Of a stretch of DNA of 64,000 bases, positions 1 to 8,230 are shown in pieces. The notes beneath the pieces are model-generated. The model saw only the letters and a list, made by a program, of their open reading frames with translations, made no database searches and was not told the DNA's origin. The stretch is from Phenylobacterium sp. (lineage in GTDB: Bacteria; Pseudomonadota; Alphaproteobacteria; Caulobacterales; Caulobacteraceae). The position numbers were made by a program, and so were the translations under genes. The stretch lies in assembly GCF_022402485.1 (NCBI RefSeq), contig NZ_JAKRSA010000025.1, positions 37,922 through 101,921 on the forward strand, read 5' to 3'. Numbering within the stretch: position 1 is the first letter of the stretch; each line of letters begins with the position of its first letter.

Positions 1-6
1 CATATC

Positions 7-723
7 ATGGCTGAAGACGAGGTCCTGCCCCTTCCGACCAGCGGCGAAACCTTCCTGCCGGTCGGCTTACGCGCCTGCCTGGTTGAAGACTTCGAGTACT
101 GCCCAGACCTTTGGTTAGAGTTCCCAGAGTACTCTTCTAGCGGGTTTGAATTGGCGCTGGACTTGTTCAACGAAGCCCACAGCCTGCCCGATACCGCGAC
201 GCTCTACCAAGATCGAAAGTGGCGGCTCACCGATTCCTGCGGGCTGGGACTGGCCAGGGCCTGCGCCCGGGCGGCCTGGGAGTGGAAACACGGTTTTCGC
301 AACCAGCCTGTCGATCCCGTCCACGCCATGAGGTTCTACACATTTGCCTGCCTGCTCGGGGACGGCGCAGGGTGTAGCGAGGCTGGCGACGCCGCACGAA
401 GTGGGGTCGGCACGTCGAAAGACCTGGGGATGGCCACCCAGTACTACAGCTACGCTTGCCAACTGGCCTATCCCCCAGGGTGTCAAAGCCTGGCCGGGAT
501 GCACAGACGCGGGGAAATCGCCGCTGACCTGCCTTTGGCGCGCAAGCTGGAGCGGTTTGTCTGCGACTCTGGTTGGGGCTGCGTCATCTATGCGGACATG
601 CTGGTCCAGGGCGTCGGGGGCGCGCGGGACATGACCCTGGCCCGGCAGCTCCTGCAGGCCGAGTGCGACCGCCTCGGCACCTCAACCACCGCCTGCAACA
701 GCCTGGCGCGACTTGGCGGCTAG
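7..723 (+). CDS. Sel1-repeat (TPR-like) protein, Cys-rich
   Basis: A 238-residue protein with two to three Sel1-like helical repeats in its C-terminal two thirds. The clearest runs from about residue 140 to 170, with the pattern A-x-x-Y-x-x-A-C-x-L/G-x-G-C. Cysteine pairs spaced along the repeats recall the disulfide-stabilised Sel1 proteins of other bacteria. Such proteins usually act as protein-interaction scaffolds, and no catalytic motif is visible. No convincing signal peptide is seen at the chosen ATG, which lies 7 bp from the window edge, so a longer N-terminus or an upstream partner cannot be excluded. The partner is unknown. The next gene encodes a receiver domain but sits 190 bp away, so a shared function is only a guess. 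Confidence 0.75.
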   Translation: MAEDEVLPLPTSGETFLPVGLRACLVEDFEYCPDLWLEFPEYSSSGFELALDLFNEAHSLPDTATLYQDRKWRLTDSCGLGLARACARAAWEWKHGFRNQPVDPVHAMRFYTFACLLGDGAGCSEAGDAARSGVGTSKDLGMATQYYSYACQLAYPPGCQSLAGMHRRGEIAADLPLARKLERFVCDSGWGCVIYADMLVQGVGGARDMTLARQLLQAECDRLGTSTTACNSLARLGG

Positions 724-912
724 GTCCCTTTCGCAGGGCTGATCGACGGCTCAAGCCTGCGGTGGACCATTTTGCCGCAGTGCAGCATCTTGCTGACCAC
801 GGAGGATTCTCGTACTGGAGGCGCCCACGCGTACTTACCGTAACAGTCGTCACACCCACCGCGTGGGTGACGCGACATGCCCCCAGAGTCGATCCCGGAG
901 TCCTCCCCCGCC

Positions 913-1353
913 ATGTCGGCCGCCCGTGCTGTTCAGGCTCTGCCAACGCCCAACGCCGCGCCCCGCCAGACGACGTCTCAGGTGGCGCGGGCGACCCGCG
1001 TCCTCGTGGTGGATGACTCTGCGGTCATTCGGATTCTGCTGGACGATGTGCTGAGCGCCCTGGGCTACGAGGTGCAGGTAGCTGAGGACGGGGTCAGTGC
1101 CCTGGCCATGATGGCGGCCTCCCGCCCCGACGTGGTGCTCACCGACCTCAATATGCCTCAGATGGACGGATTTGCCCTACTGGCCGCCATGCGCGACCTA
1201 CCAGACCTGGCGACCCTGCCCGTGGTGGTCATCTCCAGCGAGGATGGAGAGGCCAAGCAGGCCCGAGGCAAGGCCGAAGGCGTGGCCGGCTGGATCGTCA
1301 AACCCTTCGAACCCGCAGAACTGATCGAAGCCCTCTGGCGTCTGGACCTTTGA
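913..1353 (+). CDS. Single-domain response regulator (CheY-like receiver)
   Basis: A stand-alone receiver domain of 146 residues with no output domain. Visible family residues are the acidic pair D34/D35 (VVDDS), the phosphoacceptor D78 in LTDLNMPQMDG, a serine at the switch position near 108 (VVVIS) and K130 followed by P131. Single receivers relay phosphate between kinases and phosphotransferases or bind motor and kinase targets. An in-frame ATG at 877 would add 12 residues, but it sits right behind a 7-bp hairpin (853-869) and has no ribosome site. The ATG at 913 has GGAG upstream, though with wide spacing. The first 28 residues are a flexible linker rich in Ala, Pro and Gln. No cognate kinase is adjacent. 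Confidence 0.9.
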   Translation: MSAARAVQALPTPNAAPRQTTSQVARATRVLVVDDSAVIRILLDDVLSALGYEVQVAEDGVSALAMMAASRPDVVLTDLNMPQMDGFALLAAMRDLPDLATLPVVVISSEDGEAKQARGKAEGVAGWIVKPFEPAELIEALWRLDL

Positions 1354-1456
1354 GGCCCTGGGATCAGCCCGGACGAGGGCTTGTCCTCCCAAGCGTCCGC
1401 AACAGACCAGCATCTTTTCTGCGACCCCCTCGCAAGACCTGTGGCATGCTGGCGTG

Positions 1457-1882
1457 ATGTCGGTGCCGAGCGATCCCGAACCACGGCCAGAGGAAGCCGC
1501 CGCGCCGCCCCCGACGCTCGCGCCAGGCGCGACCCTGCTTTATCGGCTGGTGGGCTTTCTCGCCCTGGGACTTGGCATTCTGGGCGCATTTCTGCCCCTG
1601 ATGCCCACCACCATATTCCTGATCATTGCCGCGTGGGCCTTCGGCAAGAGCGCCCCCAAGCTGCGGGCCAGACTCTATGCGCATAAGCGGTTCGGCCCGA
1701 CCCTGCGCGCCTGGGACCAGAAGGGTGCGATCCCGCCACGCGCCAAGCTCGCCGCCGTCATTGGCATGGGCCTGAGCCTGGTTTTGGTGATGCTGACCGC
1801 TACCACGCCCTGGGTTCCCATGGCCGCGGGCGTGGTCCTGACGCTCTGCGCCCTCTATGTGCTGACCCGACCCTCCGCCTGA
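1457..1882 (+). CDS. DUF454 (YbaN-type) inner-membrane protein
   Basis: A 141-residue protein with a Pro/Ala-rich N-terminus, then a transmembrane hairpin beginning LLYRLVGFLALGLGILGAFL and containing the family signature LPLMPTTIFLIIAAWAFGKSAP. Two more hydrophobic helices follow near the C-terminus. This matches DUF454, a widespread family of small inner-membrane proteins of unknown biochemical role. The start is the ATG at 1457, although a GTG directly before it is possible. The last 28 bp overlap the 3' end of the convergent photolyase gene, so neither gene has room for a private terminator. Confidence 0.88.
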   Translation: MSVPSDPEPRPEEAAAPPPTLAPGATLLYRLVGFLALGLGILGAFLPLMPTTIFLIIAAWAFGKSAPKLRARLYAHKRFGPTLRAWDQKGAIPPRAKLAAVIGMGLSLVLVMLTATTPWVPMAAGVVLTLCALYVLTRPSA

Positions 1883-3429
1883 TCATCGTCCGGCGTAACG
1901 CCAAATCGGCGGCGCAGGTGCTTGGCCCGGCTGGCGATGGCCCTACGCTCAGCATCATCCAACCTGGCGAGGTTCTTGTAGGGCAGGGCCATCCGCGGAT
2001 TGGCCGCCAGACGCGCGGCGTTCCGGTCCAGGAAGTCCCAATAGAGACTGTTGAACGGGCACGCCACATCCCCCAGCCGCGCCTTCACGTCATAGGCGCA
2101 ACCCGAACAATAATCGCTCATCCGGCTGATATAGGCCCCGCTGGCCGCATAGGGCTTGGAGCCCACAATTCCGCCATCGGCATAGGTGGCCATGCCATGG
2201 GTGTTCGGGGCCTCCACCCATTCGTAGGCGTCGGCATAGACTCCCAGATACCAGGCATTGATCTCTGCCGGTGCCACGCCCAGCAGCATGGCGAGATTGC
2301 CGGTGACCATCAGCCGCTGGATGTGGTGGGCATAGGCATGGGCCTGGGTTTCTTCGACCACAGCCCGCACACAGGCCATGTCGGTCTTTCCCGTCCAGTA
2401 GAAGTCCGGCAGATGCCCTGTGGCGTTCAGGGCATTGGTCGCCAGATAGCCTGGCATCTTCAGCCAATAGATCCCGCGGACAAATTCCCGCCAGCCGAGG
2501 ATCTGTCGGATGAACCCCTCCACGGCGTTGAGCGGTGCCCGGCCTGAACGCCACTCTGCCTCAGCCCGCCGGCAGAGATCCAGGGGGTCGAGGAGGCCAA
2601 GGTTGAGGGCCGCCGACAGCCGCCCATGCCAGAGCCAGGGTTCACCAGCGGCCATGGCGTCCTGGTGGTCCCCAAAGCCTGGTAGGATATCGGCGAAGAA
2701 GTGGTCAGCCAGGGCCTCAGCCTCCTCGGCATTGGTCGCCCAGCCAAAAGCTGACAGGTCACCGAAGCCCTTCGGCCTCAAGGCTGCGATCTCGGCGATC
2801 ACCCCCTGGGTCACAGGATTGGGCGCAATGATCCGCCGGGCCGGGGGGCGCACCCCTTTGGGCAGCCGCCGCCGGTTTTCAGCATCGAAGTTCCAGCGGC
2901 CGCCTGCCGGCTGGTCTGCCGTCATCAGAAGGCCGTGACGGCGGCGCATGTCCCGGTAGAAGAACTCCATCCGCAGCTCCCGCCGCCCCGCCGCCCAGCG
3001 GGCAAAGGTCGCCAGGTCGCAAAGATAACGGTCATCGGCCAGACGCTGCAGAGGTTGGGCCAGGGTCAGCGCCAGGTCATCAAACCCCTGCTCCAGCCGC
3101 CATTCCCCCGACCGGGTGACCCAGACCTCATGGGGGGCCAGGTCTTGCGCGGCGCGCCGCACCTCACCCGTCAGGCTTCCCGCGTTACGGGGATCATCGT
3201 GGCGCACATACCGCACCCTGAACCCGCCCTCGCGCAGGCGATCGGCATGCTGGCGCATGGCGGCAAAGACCATGGCCACCTTCTGGCGATGATGTGGCGC
3301 GTAGGACATCTCCTCGGCCACTTCGGCCATCAGCACCACATCGCCCTCAGGGTCGGCGTCGCGGAGGGATGAGAGCCGGTGGGGGGGCGAAAGCTGGTCC
3401 CCCAGCACCAGGATGAGGCGCCTCACCAT
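1855..3429 (-). CDS. phrB: FeS-containing bacterial cryptochrome/(6-4) photolyase (PhrB/CryB type)
   Basis: A 524-residue photolyase-related flavoprotein of the FeS-BCP class, which repairs (6-4) photoproducts using FAD, a ribolumazine-type antenna and a 4Fe-4S cluster. The four expected cluster ligands are visible: C353 (TDMAC), C441 and C444 (DYCSGC) and C457 (VACPF). Each is exactly three residues after the Cys350/438/441/454 that I recall for Agrobacterium PhrB. The motif H368-H369-I-Q-R372 matches the conserved histidine/arginine site near the lesion. Length and N-terminal fold (LILVLGDQLS) are typical of the family. The start ATG overlaps the stop of the upstream SDR gene by 7 bp, so translation is probably coupled. 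The 3' end overlaps the convergent DUF454 gene. Confidence 0.95.
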   Translation of the reverse strand: MVRRLILVLGDQLSPPHRLSSLRDADPEGDVVLMAEVAEEMSYAPHHRQKVAMVFAAMRQHADRLREGGFRVRYVRHDDPRNAGSLTGEVRRAAQDLAPHEVWVTRSGEWRLEQGFDDLALTLAQPLQRLADDRYLCDLATFARWAAGRRELRMEFFYRDMRRRHGLLMTADQPAGGRWNFDAENRRRLPKGVRPPARRIIAPNPVTQGVIAEIAALRPKGFGDLSAFGWATNAEEAEALADHFFADILPGFGDHQDAMAAGEPWLWHGRLSAALNLGLLDPLDLCRRAEAEWRSGRAPLNAVEGFIRQILGWREFVRGIYWLKMPGYLATNALNATGHLPDFYWTGKTDMACVRAVVEETQAHAYAHHIQRLMVTGNLAMLLGVAPAEINAWYLGVYADAYEWVEAPNTHGMATYADGGIVGSKPYAASGAYISRMSDYCSGCAYDVKARLGDVACPFNSLYWDFLDRNAARLAANPRMALPYKNLARLDDAERRAIASRAKHLRRRFGVTPDDDQAEGRVST

Positions 3430-4139
3430 GGGACCGGCTGTCCGTCCCAGGCGAAAAAGCCGCCACTGTCGCCAGCCGTGAGGCCCGCAAGGACCTCAAG
3501 CAGACGCTCAGCGGCAAACTCCGGGGTAAACAGCGCCTCCCCGCTCACCCCGGCCTGAAAGGGCGCACTCAAGCCCGTATCCACAGTCCCAGGATGCAGG
3601 GCGACGCAGATGGCCTGGGGTCTCTGGCGGGCCAGCTCAATGGCCAGGGTGTGGATCAACTGGTTCAGGGCGGCCTTGGAGGCCCGATAGCCGTACCAGC
3701 CTCCCAGATGATTATCGCCGATGCTGCCCACGCGAGCCGACAGGGCGGCAAAGACGCAGGGCCGGTCCCGGGGCAGACGGGGCAGGAAATGCTTAGCGGC
3801 CATGGCGGGGCCCACGGCATTGGCGGCAAACGCCGCCATCAGCGCCTCGGCCTCCAGGTGACGCCAGGACTTCTCCGGGGGGCGTCCTGCGATATGCAGA
3901 CGGCCGGTGGTCACCAGGACCCGGTCGAGGGGAACCTCAGGATCCAGGCTGTCGGCGGCCCGCAGGATTGAGGACTCGTCTTCAAGATCAATGGGTCTCC
4001 ACATCACGCCGGAGGGCAGCGTCTCAGGACGACTGCGGGAGAGGGCCAGGACAGGCCCCGCATTCGGCTGCGCCGCCAGCCGCGCCACCAGGGCGGCCCC
4101 GATACCGCCGGCGGCCCCGATAATCACTGATGCGCCCAT
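3423..4139 (-). CDS. Short-chain dehydrogenase (C-factor-like SDR) coupled to photolyase
   Basis: A 238-residue SDR with the N-terminal nucleotide-binding motif (GAAGGIGAA), the catalytic Y-x-x-x-K as YRASK and the serine preceding it (ALSARVGSI). The substrate is unknown. The sequence resembles the C-factor/CsgA-like group. It is the first gene of a two-gene minus-strand unit with the photolyase, which begins inside this gene's last codons. SDR/photolyase pairings of this kind recur in proteobacterial genomes in my recollection, so a link to light or redox stress is reasonable, but no specific reaction can be read from the sequence. Confidence 0.9.
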   Translation of the reverse strand: MGASVIIGAAGGIGAALVARLAAQPNAGPVLALSRSRPETLPSGVMWRPIDLEDESSILRAADSLDPEVPLDRVLVTTGRLHIAGRPPEKSWRHLEAEALMAAFAANAVGPAMAAKHFLPRLPRDRPCVFAALSARVGSIGDNHLGGWYGYRASKAALNQLIHTLAIELARQRPQAICVALHPGTVDTGLSAPFQAGVSGEALFTPEFAAERLLEVLAGLTAGDSGGFFAWDGQPVPW

Positions 4140-4450
4140 GAGCCCTCACGCCTTGCGGCCACGGCCGCCACGACCGCCACGGCCAAACTACGCTCGACAA
4201 GGCTGGATTGATGCGCTTCACCGGCTGAAACCCATATCGGGGTGCCAAAAAGTCGCAGGCGCTTGAATTTTCGCCCGGCAAACCAATTTGTTGGAGGCGC
4301 GAGGCGGCACCCCCCCACGACTGTTGAAAGACAGTTCGCCCGCCCCGCGCAGGGCGCGCCGGGCGTGAGACTGAGACGCTTCTCTCCCCCCAAGCCCCGT
4401 CCGGACTTCGTCGGGCGCGCCCCATCCTGGTTTCTGTAGCCGCCCGTGAT
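4140..4450. other. 311-bp spacer between ftsK and the SDR/photolyase unit
   Basis: I find no convincing gene here. Short open frames on both strands lack ribosome sites and any recognisable composition. A small inverted repeat (ACAGT/ACTGT, 4320-4335) and two GC-rich GGGCGCGCC-type patches near 4350 and 4410 are present. The part around 4195-4290 is less GC-rich than its surroundings and is the likely promoter region for the minus-strand SDR/photolyase pair, but no clear -35/-10 pair can be assigned. Confidence 0.5.
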
Positions 4451-6838
4451 CTAGGGCGGCGCTGCGGCCAGGATTTCCCGCTTACCTGCGTGATTGGCCG
4501 GGCTGACCACGCCCTCCTGCTCCATACGCTCAATGAGCGAGGCCGCCCGGTTGTAGCCGATCTGCAGCCGGCGCTGGACATAGCTGGTCGAGGCCTTGCC
4601 ATCCCGGGTGACCACGGCCACAGCCCGATCATAGAGATCATCCCCAGACCCACCGCCGGTGCCGAAGTCGTCGCCGCCGCCGTCTTCGTCATCGCCGCCT
4701 GCAGTCACGTCCTCGACATACTGAGGTGCGCCCTGGGCCCGCAGGAACTTGGCGACCGACTCGACCTCCTCATCGGAGACAAAGGGACCATGCAGGCGGG
4801 TGATACGACCGCCGCCGGCCATGTAGAGCATGTCACCTTGGCCCAGCAGCTGCTCGCCGCCCTGCTCGCCCAGGATCGTGCGGGAGTCGATCTTGGACGT
4901 GACCTGGAAGGAAATCCGCGTCGGGAAGTTGGCCTTGATGGTGCCGGTGATCACATCGACCGAAGGCCGCTGCGTGGCCATGATCAGGTGGATGCCCGCC
5001 GCACGGGCCATCTGGGCCAGGCGCTGGACGGCGCCTTCCACATCCTTGCCCGCCACCAGCATCAGGTCGGCCACCTCATCGATGACCACCACCAGATAGG
5101 GCATCGGCTTGGGATCAATCCGTTCGCTCTCGTAGACGGCACGACCTGAGTCATCGAAGCCGGTCTGCACGGTGCGCTCGAAATGCTCGCCCTTGGCCGC
5201 AGCCTCCTTGGCGCGCTCGTTGTAGGAGGCGACATTGCGCACGCCGATCTTGGACATCAGGCGATAGCGGTCCTCCATCTCGCGCACGGTCCATTTGAGC
5301 GCGACGATGGCCTTCTTCGGGTCGGTGACCACAGGCGCCAGCAGATGGGGAATGCCGTCATAGACCGACAGCTCCAGCATCTTCGGGTCGATCATGATGA
5401 ACCGGCACTGGTCAGGTGCCAGCCGGTAGAGGATCGACAGGATCATGGCGTTGACCCCCACCGACTTGCCCGAGCCAGTGGTGCCGGCGATCAGCAGGTG
5501 AGGCATCTTTGACAGATCAGCGATGTAGGGCTCGCCGCCGATATTCTCGCCGAGCGCCATGGGCAAGGCGAGGGTGGAGCGCTCATATTCCGGGCTGGCC
5601 AGCAGGTCGCGCAGATAGACTGTCTCGCGCTTCTGGTTGGGCAGTTCGATGCCGATGGCGTTTCGACCGGGCACCACAGCGACGCGACAGGCCGCAACGC
5701 TCATGGAGCGAGCGATATCGTCAGACAGTGCCACGACCCGGGCTGACTTCACCCCCGGGGCCGGGACGAGTTCATAGAGGGTGACGACGGGACCTGGGCG
5801 GATCTGGTCGATCTGCCCGCGGACGCCGAACTCGGCCAGAACGCCCTCCAGCAGTTGGGCGTTCTGGCGCAGAGCGCCCTCATCAAATGCGGCCGCCCGG
5901 GGCTTGGGCTTGGCCAGCATGGAAAGTTCAGGCAGCGAGAAGCCATCCGGGCGGACGAAGTCAAACACCCCCTGGTTCTCACGGCTTTCGCGCGAGGAGT
6001 CCCGCGGCGGGGTCTTGGGCGCGCGGATGCTCAGCCCTGAAGCCGGCTCCATAGGTTCGGGCTCGACCTCGCCCTCGGGCTGGTGGGTGACGGGCAAAGG
6101 CTGGCCCACAGACGGGGCCGACCTGTCGGCGGGCTGGGCGGCGCGGCGCGCCCGGGCGGCCCGGGCCGGCGCAGGGGGCGGCGGGGGCTCAATCTCGATC
6201 CGCGGACGGGGCGTGAGCGCCTGGGCCAGCCCCTCGGCCAAGGCCGAGAGGTTCACCCGCCGGATGCCAAGCGCATACGCCAAGGCGACCGCGCCTGCCG
6301 TTCCAAGACCAAGGGCTGCGAGAGGCCGCGCCAGGGGAATCTGGGCAAAGTCCAGCACCCCGGCGAGGCCTGCCAGAATGCCATGCCCCCAAAAGCCGCC
6401 AAGCCCCTTGGCCAGGGGCCAGAGGGCTGGCGGGGCAGGCCAGGCCAAGAGGGCCGCCAGACAAAGCGCGCCAATGACGCCCACCCCGGCCCGCAGGCGC
6501 AGGTCGGTGCGGCTGGCGTCGGGGTCGGGAGACAGGGCGCGGGACAGGCCAAACAGCACCATCATCAATGCCCCCAGGGCCGCCGCCAGACCCAGGGACT
6601 GGATGGCAATATCGGCGATGGTCGCCCCAGGGCGACCTAGGACGTTCAGAGGAGACTGAGGCGTTGCGGCGTTCAGGCTGGGGTCGGCGGCATTGTAGGT
6701 CGCCAGGGCCAAAGCCACGGCGATTCCCGCCGCCGCCAGCACACCACCGCGCAGGCGCGCGGTCAGGGGATGGGTCCATGCCAGCCGGGCGATATACAGC
6801 CCAAGCTCCAGACCAGACTTTCGCACCGCCCGCGCCAT
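4451..6838 (-). CDS. ftsK: DNA translocase FtsK
   Basis: A 795-residue septal DNA translocase that pumps chromosome termini across the closing septum and activates XerCD at dif. The N-terminus holds about four membrane helices (first near residues 30-55), followed by a shortened Pro/Ala linker, an alpha/beta motor domain with Walker A GTTGSGKS and a Walker B segment around VVIDEVADLM, and a C-terminal winged-helix gamma domain (about the last 65 residues, ending AGKREILAAAPP) that reads KOPS. The open frame starts at 6865, but the ATG at 6838 has a good GGAGG four bases upstream and is preferred. A CtrA-like box lies about 45-58 bp upstream. Confidence 0.97.
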   Translation of the reverse strand: MARAVRKSGLELGLYIARLAWTHPLTARLRGGVLAAAGIAVALALATYNAADPSLNAATPQSPLNVLGRPGATIADIAIQSLGLAAALGALMMVLFGLSRALSPDPDASRTDLRLRAGVGVIGALCLAALLAWPAPPALWPLAKGLGGFWGHGILAGLAGVLDFAQIPLARPLAALGLGTAGAVALAYALGIRRVNLSALAEGLAQALTPRPRIEIEPPPPPAPARAARARRAAQPADRSAPSVGQPLPVTHQPEGEVEPEPMEPASGLSIRAPKTPPRDSSRESRENQGVFDFVRPDGFSLPELSMLAKPKPRAAAFDEGALRQNAQLLEGVLAEFGVRGQIDQIRPGPVVTLYELVPAPGVKSARVVALSDDIARSMSVAACRVAVVPGRNAIGIELPNQKRETVYLRDLLASPEYERSTLALPMALGENIGGEPYIADLSKMPHLLIAGTTGSGKSVGVNAMILSILYRLAPDQCRFIMIDPKMLELSVYDGIPHLLAPVVTDPKKAIVALKWTVREMEDRYRLMSKIGVRNVASYNERAKEAAAKGEHFERTVQTGFDDSGRAVYESERIDPKPMPYLVVVIDEVADLMLVAGKDVEGAVQRLAQMARAAGIHLIMATQRPSVDVITGTIKANFPTRISFQVTSKIDSRTILGEQGGEQLLGQGDMLYMAGGGRITRLHGPFVSDEEVESVAKFLRAQGAPQYVEDVTAGGDDEDGGGDDFGTGGGSGDDLYDRAVAVVTRDGKASTSYVQRRLQIGYNRAASLIERMEQEGVVSPANHAGKREILAAAPP

Positions 6839-6881
6839 GGGGCCTCCAAATCGACTGGCGAACATCTATGGCCGCGGAGGG

Positions 6882-6896
6882 TTAAGAGGCGTTTAC
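6882..6896 (-). promoter_or_regulatory. Candidate CtrA-binding box upstream of ftsK
   Basis: Read on the minus strand this is GTAA, seven bases, then TTAAC (core ends just past 6882). The CtrA consensus in Caulobacterales is TTAA-N7-TTAAC, so it differs at one base and keeps the exact spacing. It sits 44-58 bp before the preferred ftsK start, a normal position for a regulator of a cell-division gene. Assignment is by eye only. Confidence 0.45.
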
Positions 6897-6995
6897 CCCG
6901 TGACAACCCGCTCCGCGTGCTCTGCGGCACACGAGGCTCGCTCTCGGTGATGATCGCGCTTCCGCTTCCGCCCGGGCCGCACTAGGTTTCGGCCC

Positions 6996-7427
6996 ATGTG
7001 GACCATGCCTCACCCCGTCCTGCGCCTTGTGGCGATTCTGTTGCTGACCTGCGCGGTCGGCGCCTTTGTGCTCGGCATCCTGGGGGCCGAGCCCCGGGGT
7101 GGACGCCTGCCAGGTGAAGGCCTTGCGGAGGGCGCAGGGTCTGCGCCCATGAGCGCGACCGACGCCCAGGCCCTGGACCTTGCCGCGCCTGAACCGCCGC
7201 CGGTGGTGGTCATCGAGGAGACCGCCGAGACCCCGGCGCCTGCAGCCCCTGCAGAGCCTGCCCCGTCCGATCCACAGACGCCGGCCCTGCAGGTTCCCGA
7301 CGAACCCGCACCAGCCCCTCGCGCCCCCGCCCCAACGGCACCAGCCCCCAAGGCACCCACGCCCCCAGCCAATGGCGACGCCATCGGCGATCTGGTGGAC
7401 GGGCTGAGCGAGCAGCCCCCCTTCTGA
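6996..7427 (+). CDS. Secreted or membrane-anchored Pro/Ala-rich protein
   Basis: A 143-residue protein of unrecognised family. One N-terminal hydrophobic helix (about residues 10-30, LRLVAILLLTCAVGAFVLGI) acts as a signal anchor or signal peptide. It is followed by a low-complexity periplasmic region dominated by Pro, Ala and Glu (residues 65-128), and a short conserved-looking tail GDAIGDLVDGLSEQPPF. The Pro-rich stretch resembles the periplasm-spanning linkers of TonB-like or cell-envelope proteins, but no folded domain is present. An alternative start ATG lies three codons in (7005). It is divergent from ftsK and shares that promoter region. Confidence 0.7.
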   Translation: MWTMPHPVLRLVAILLLTCAVGAFVLGILGAEPRGGRLPGEGLAEGAGSAPMSATDAQALDLAAPEPPPVVVIEETAETPAPAAPAEPAPSDPQTPALQVPDEPAPAPRAPAPTAPAPKAPTPPANGDAIGDLVDGLSEQPPF

Positions 7428-7454
7428 GGGCTTGAGGCGGCGTGAAAGGCCGGC

Positions 7455-8156
7455 CTACGGGATAGGGGGAGGATCGTCGGCGGCGGCCACATCGGGCTGC
7501 GCCAGGGGCGGTCTCCCCCTGTCGCGGTACTTGATGGTCTCGGGGGCGGTCACCCCCGCCGAGACCACAAACTGAATCGCTTCATTCAGGGTCCAGTCCA
7601 GCCAGACCAGCCGCTCCACCGGCACAATCTCCACATAGCCAGATGTCGGATTGGGTGTGGTGGGCACATAGACCGCCGCCAGTTCTTCGCCGGTGTCGGC
7701 CGCGGTGAAGATCTGGGTCACCAGACCGACCGTTTTCATTTCCTCAGACGGAAACTCGATCAGCACCACCTTCTGGGCCTTTTCCATGGGCGACTGGAAG
7801 CTGGTGATAAGCTTCTGGGCTGAGGAATAGATCGTGCGGCCGATGGGAATGCGGCTGATGGCGTCATCCACCGCCTTACCCACCGCCCGGCCGGCCGCAC
7901 CTCGGGCCAGCGTCCCGACAACCGTCAGGATCACCAGGGCGACGAGGATCTCCAGGATTGTGGTTGCCACCCCGCGCTCGCCGTCGCCGCCGCCCCAGGC
8001 CGTCAGGGGCCCGATCACCAAAGCCCCCAGCAGAGCCGCCAGCTTGGCCAGCAGCCACAGCGCCCAGACCGTCAGGGCCAGGGGAGCCAGGGTGATGGCT
8101 CCCACCGCCAGGGTCTGGGGCCAACGGATCAGCGTCTGTCGAAGGGCGGGGTCCAT
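7455..8156 (-). CDS. DUF502 family membrane protein
   Basis: A 233-residue protein with two N-terminal membrane helices (about 18-48 and 65-90). A conserved soluble region follows, bearing the DUF502 hallmarks IGRTIYSSAQKLI and VVLIEFPSEEMKTVGLVT, then VYVPTTPNPTSGYVEIVP. The C-terminal 25 residues are a Pro/Asp-rich tail. The family is widespread in bacteria and plants (COV-like) and its biochemical role is unknown. The gene stands alone on the minus strand, between the convergent Pro-rich protein gene and the dienelactone hydrolase gene upstream of it. Confidence 0.92.
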   Translation of the reverse strand: MDPALRQTLIRWPQTLAVGAITLAPLALTVWALWLLAKLAALLGALVIGPLTAWGGGDGERGVATTILEILVALVILTVVGTLARGAAGRAVGKAVDDAISRIPIGRTIYSSAQKLITSFQSPMEKAQKVVLIEFPSEEMKTVGLVTQIFTAADTGEELAAVYVPTTPNPTSGYVEIVPVERLVWLDWTLNEAIQFVVSAGVTAPETIKYRDRGRPPLAQPDVAAADDPPPIP

Positions 8157-8177
8157 GGGCTGCGACTCTCTCGTATG

Positions 8178-8194
8178 GGTAAGTCAGGCTTACC
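8178..8194. repeat. Small inverted repeat upstream of the DUF502 gene
   Basis: GGTAAG and CTTACC flank five bases (TCAGG). It lies in the 74-bp gap between the hydrolase stop and the DUF502 start. It could be an operator for DUF502 or a weak terminator for the hydrolase. No T-run follows on either strand. Confidence 0.35.
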
Positions 8195-8230
8195 TAAACG
8201 CAGCCGCAGCCCTTCGGAACCATGGCGAAG

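Noticed and set aside
4242..4439. A 65-codon open frame in the ftsK/SDR spacer, and an 89-codon one on the other strand
   Set aside because: Neither has a ribosome site, family resemblance or normal composition.
7180..7407. Arg/Pro-rich open frame inside the Pro/Ala-rich protein gene
   Set aside because: It is a frame-shifted shadow of the low-complexity Pro/Ala repeat.
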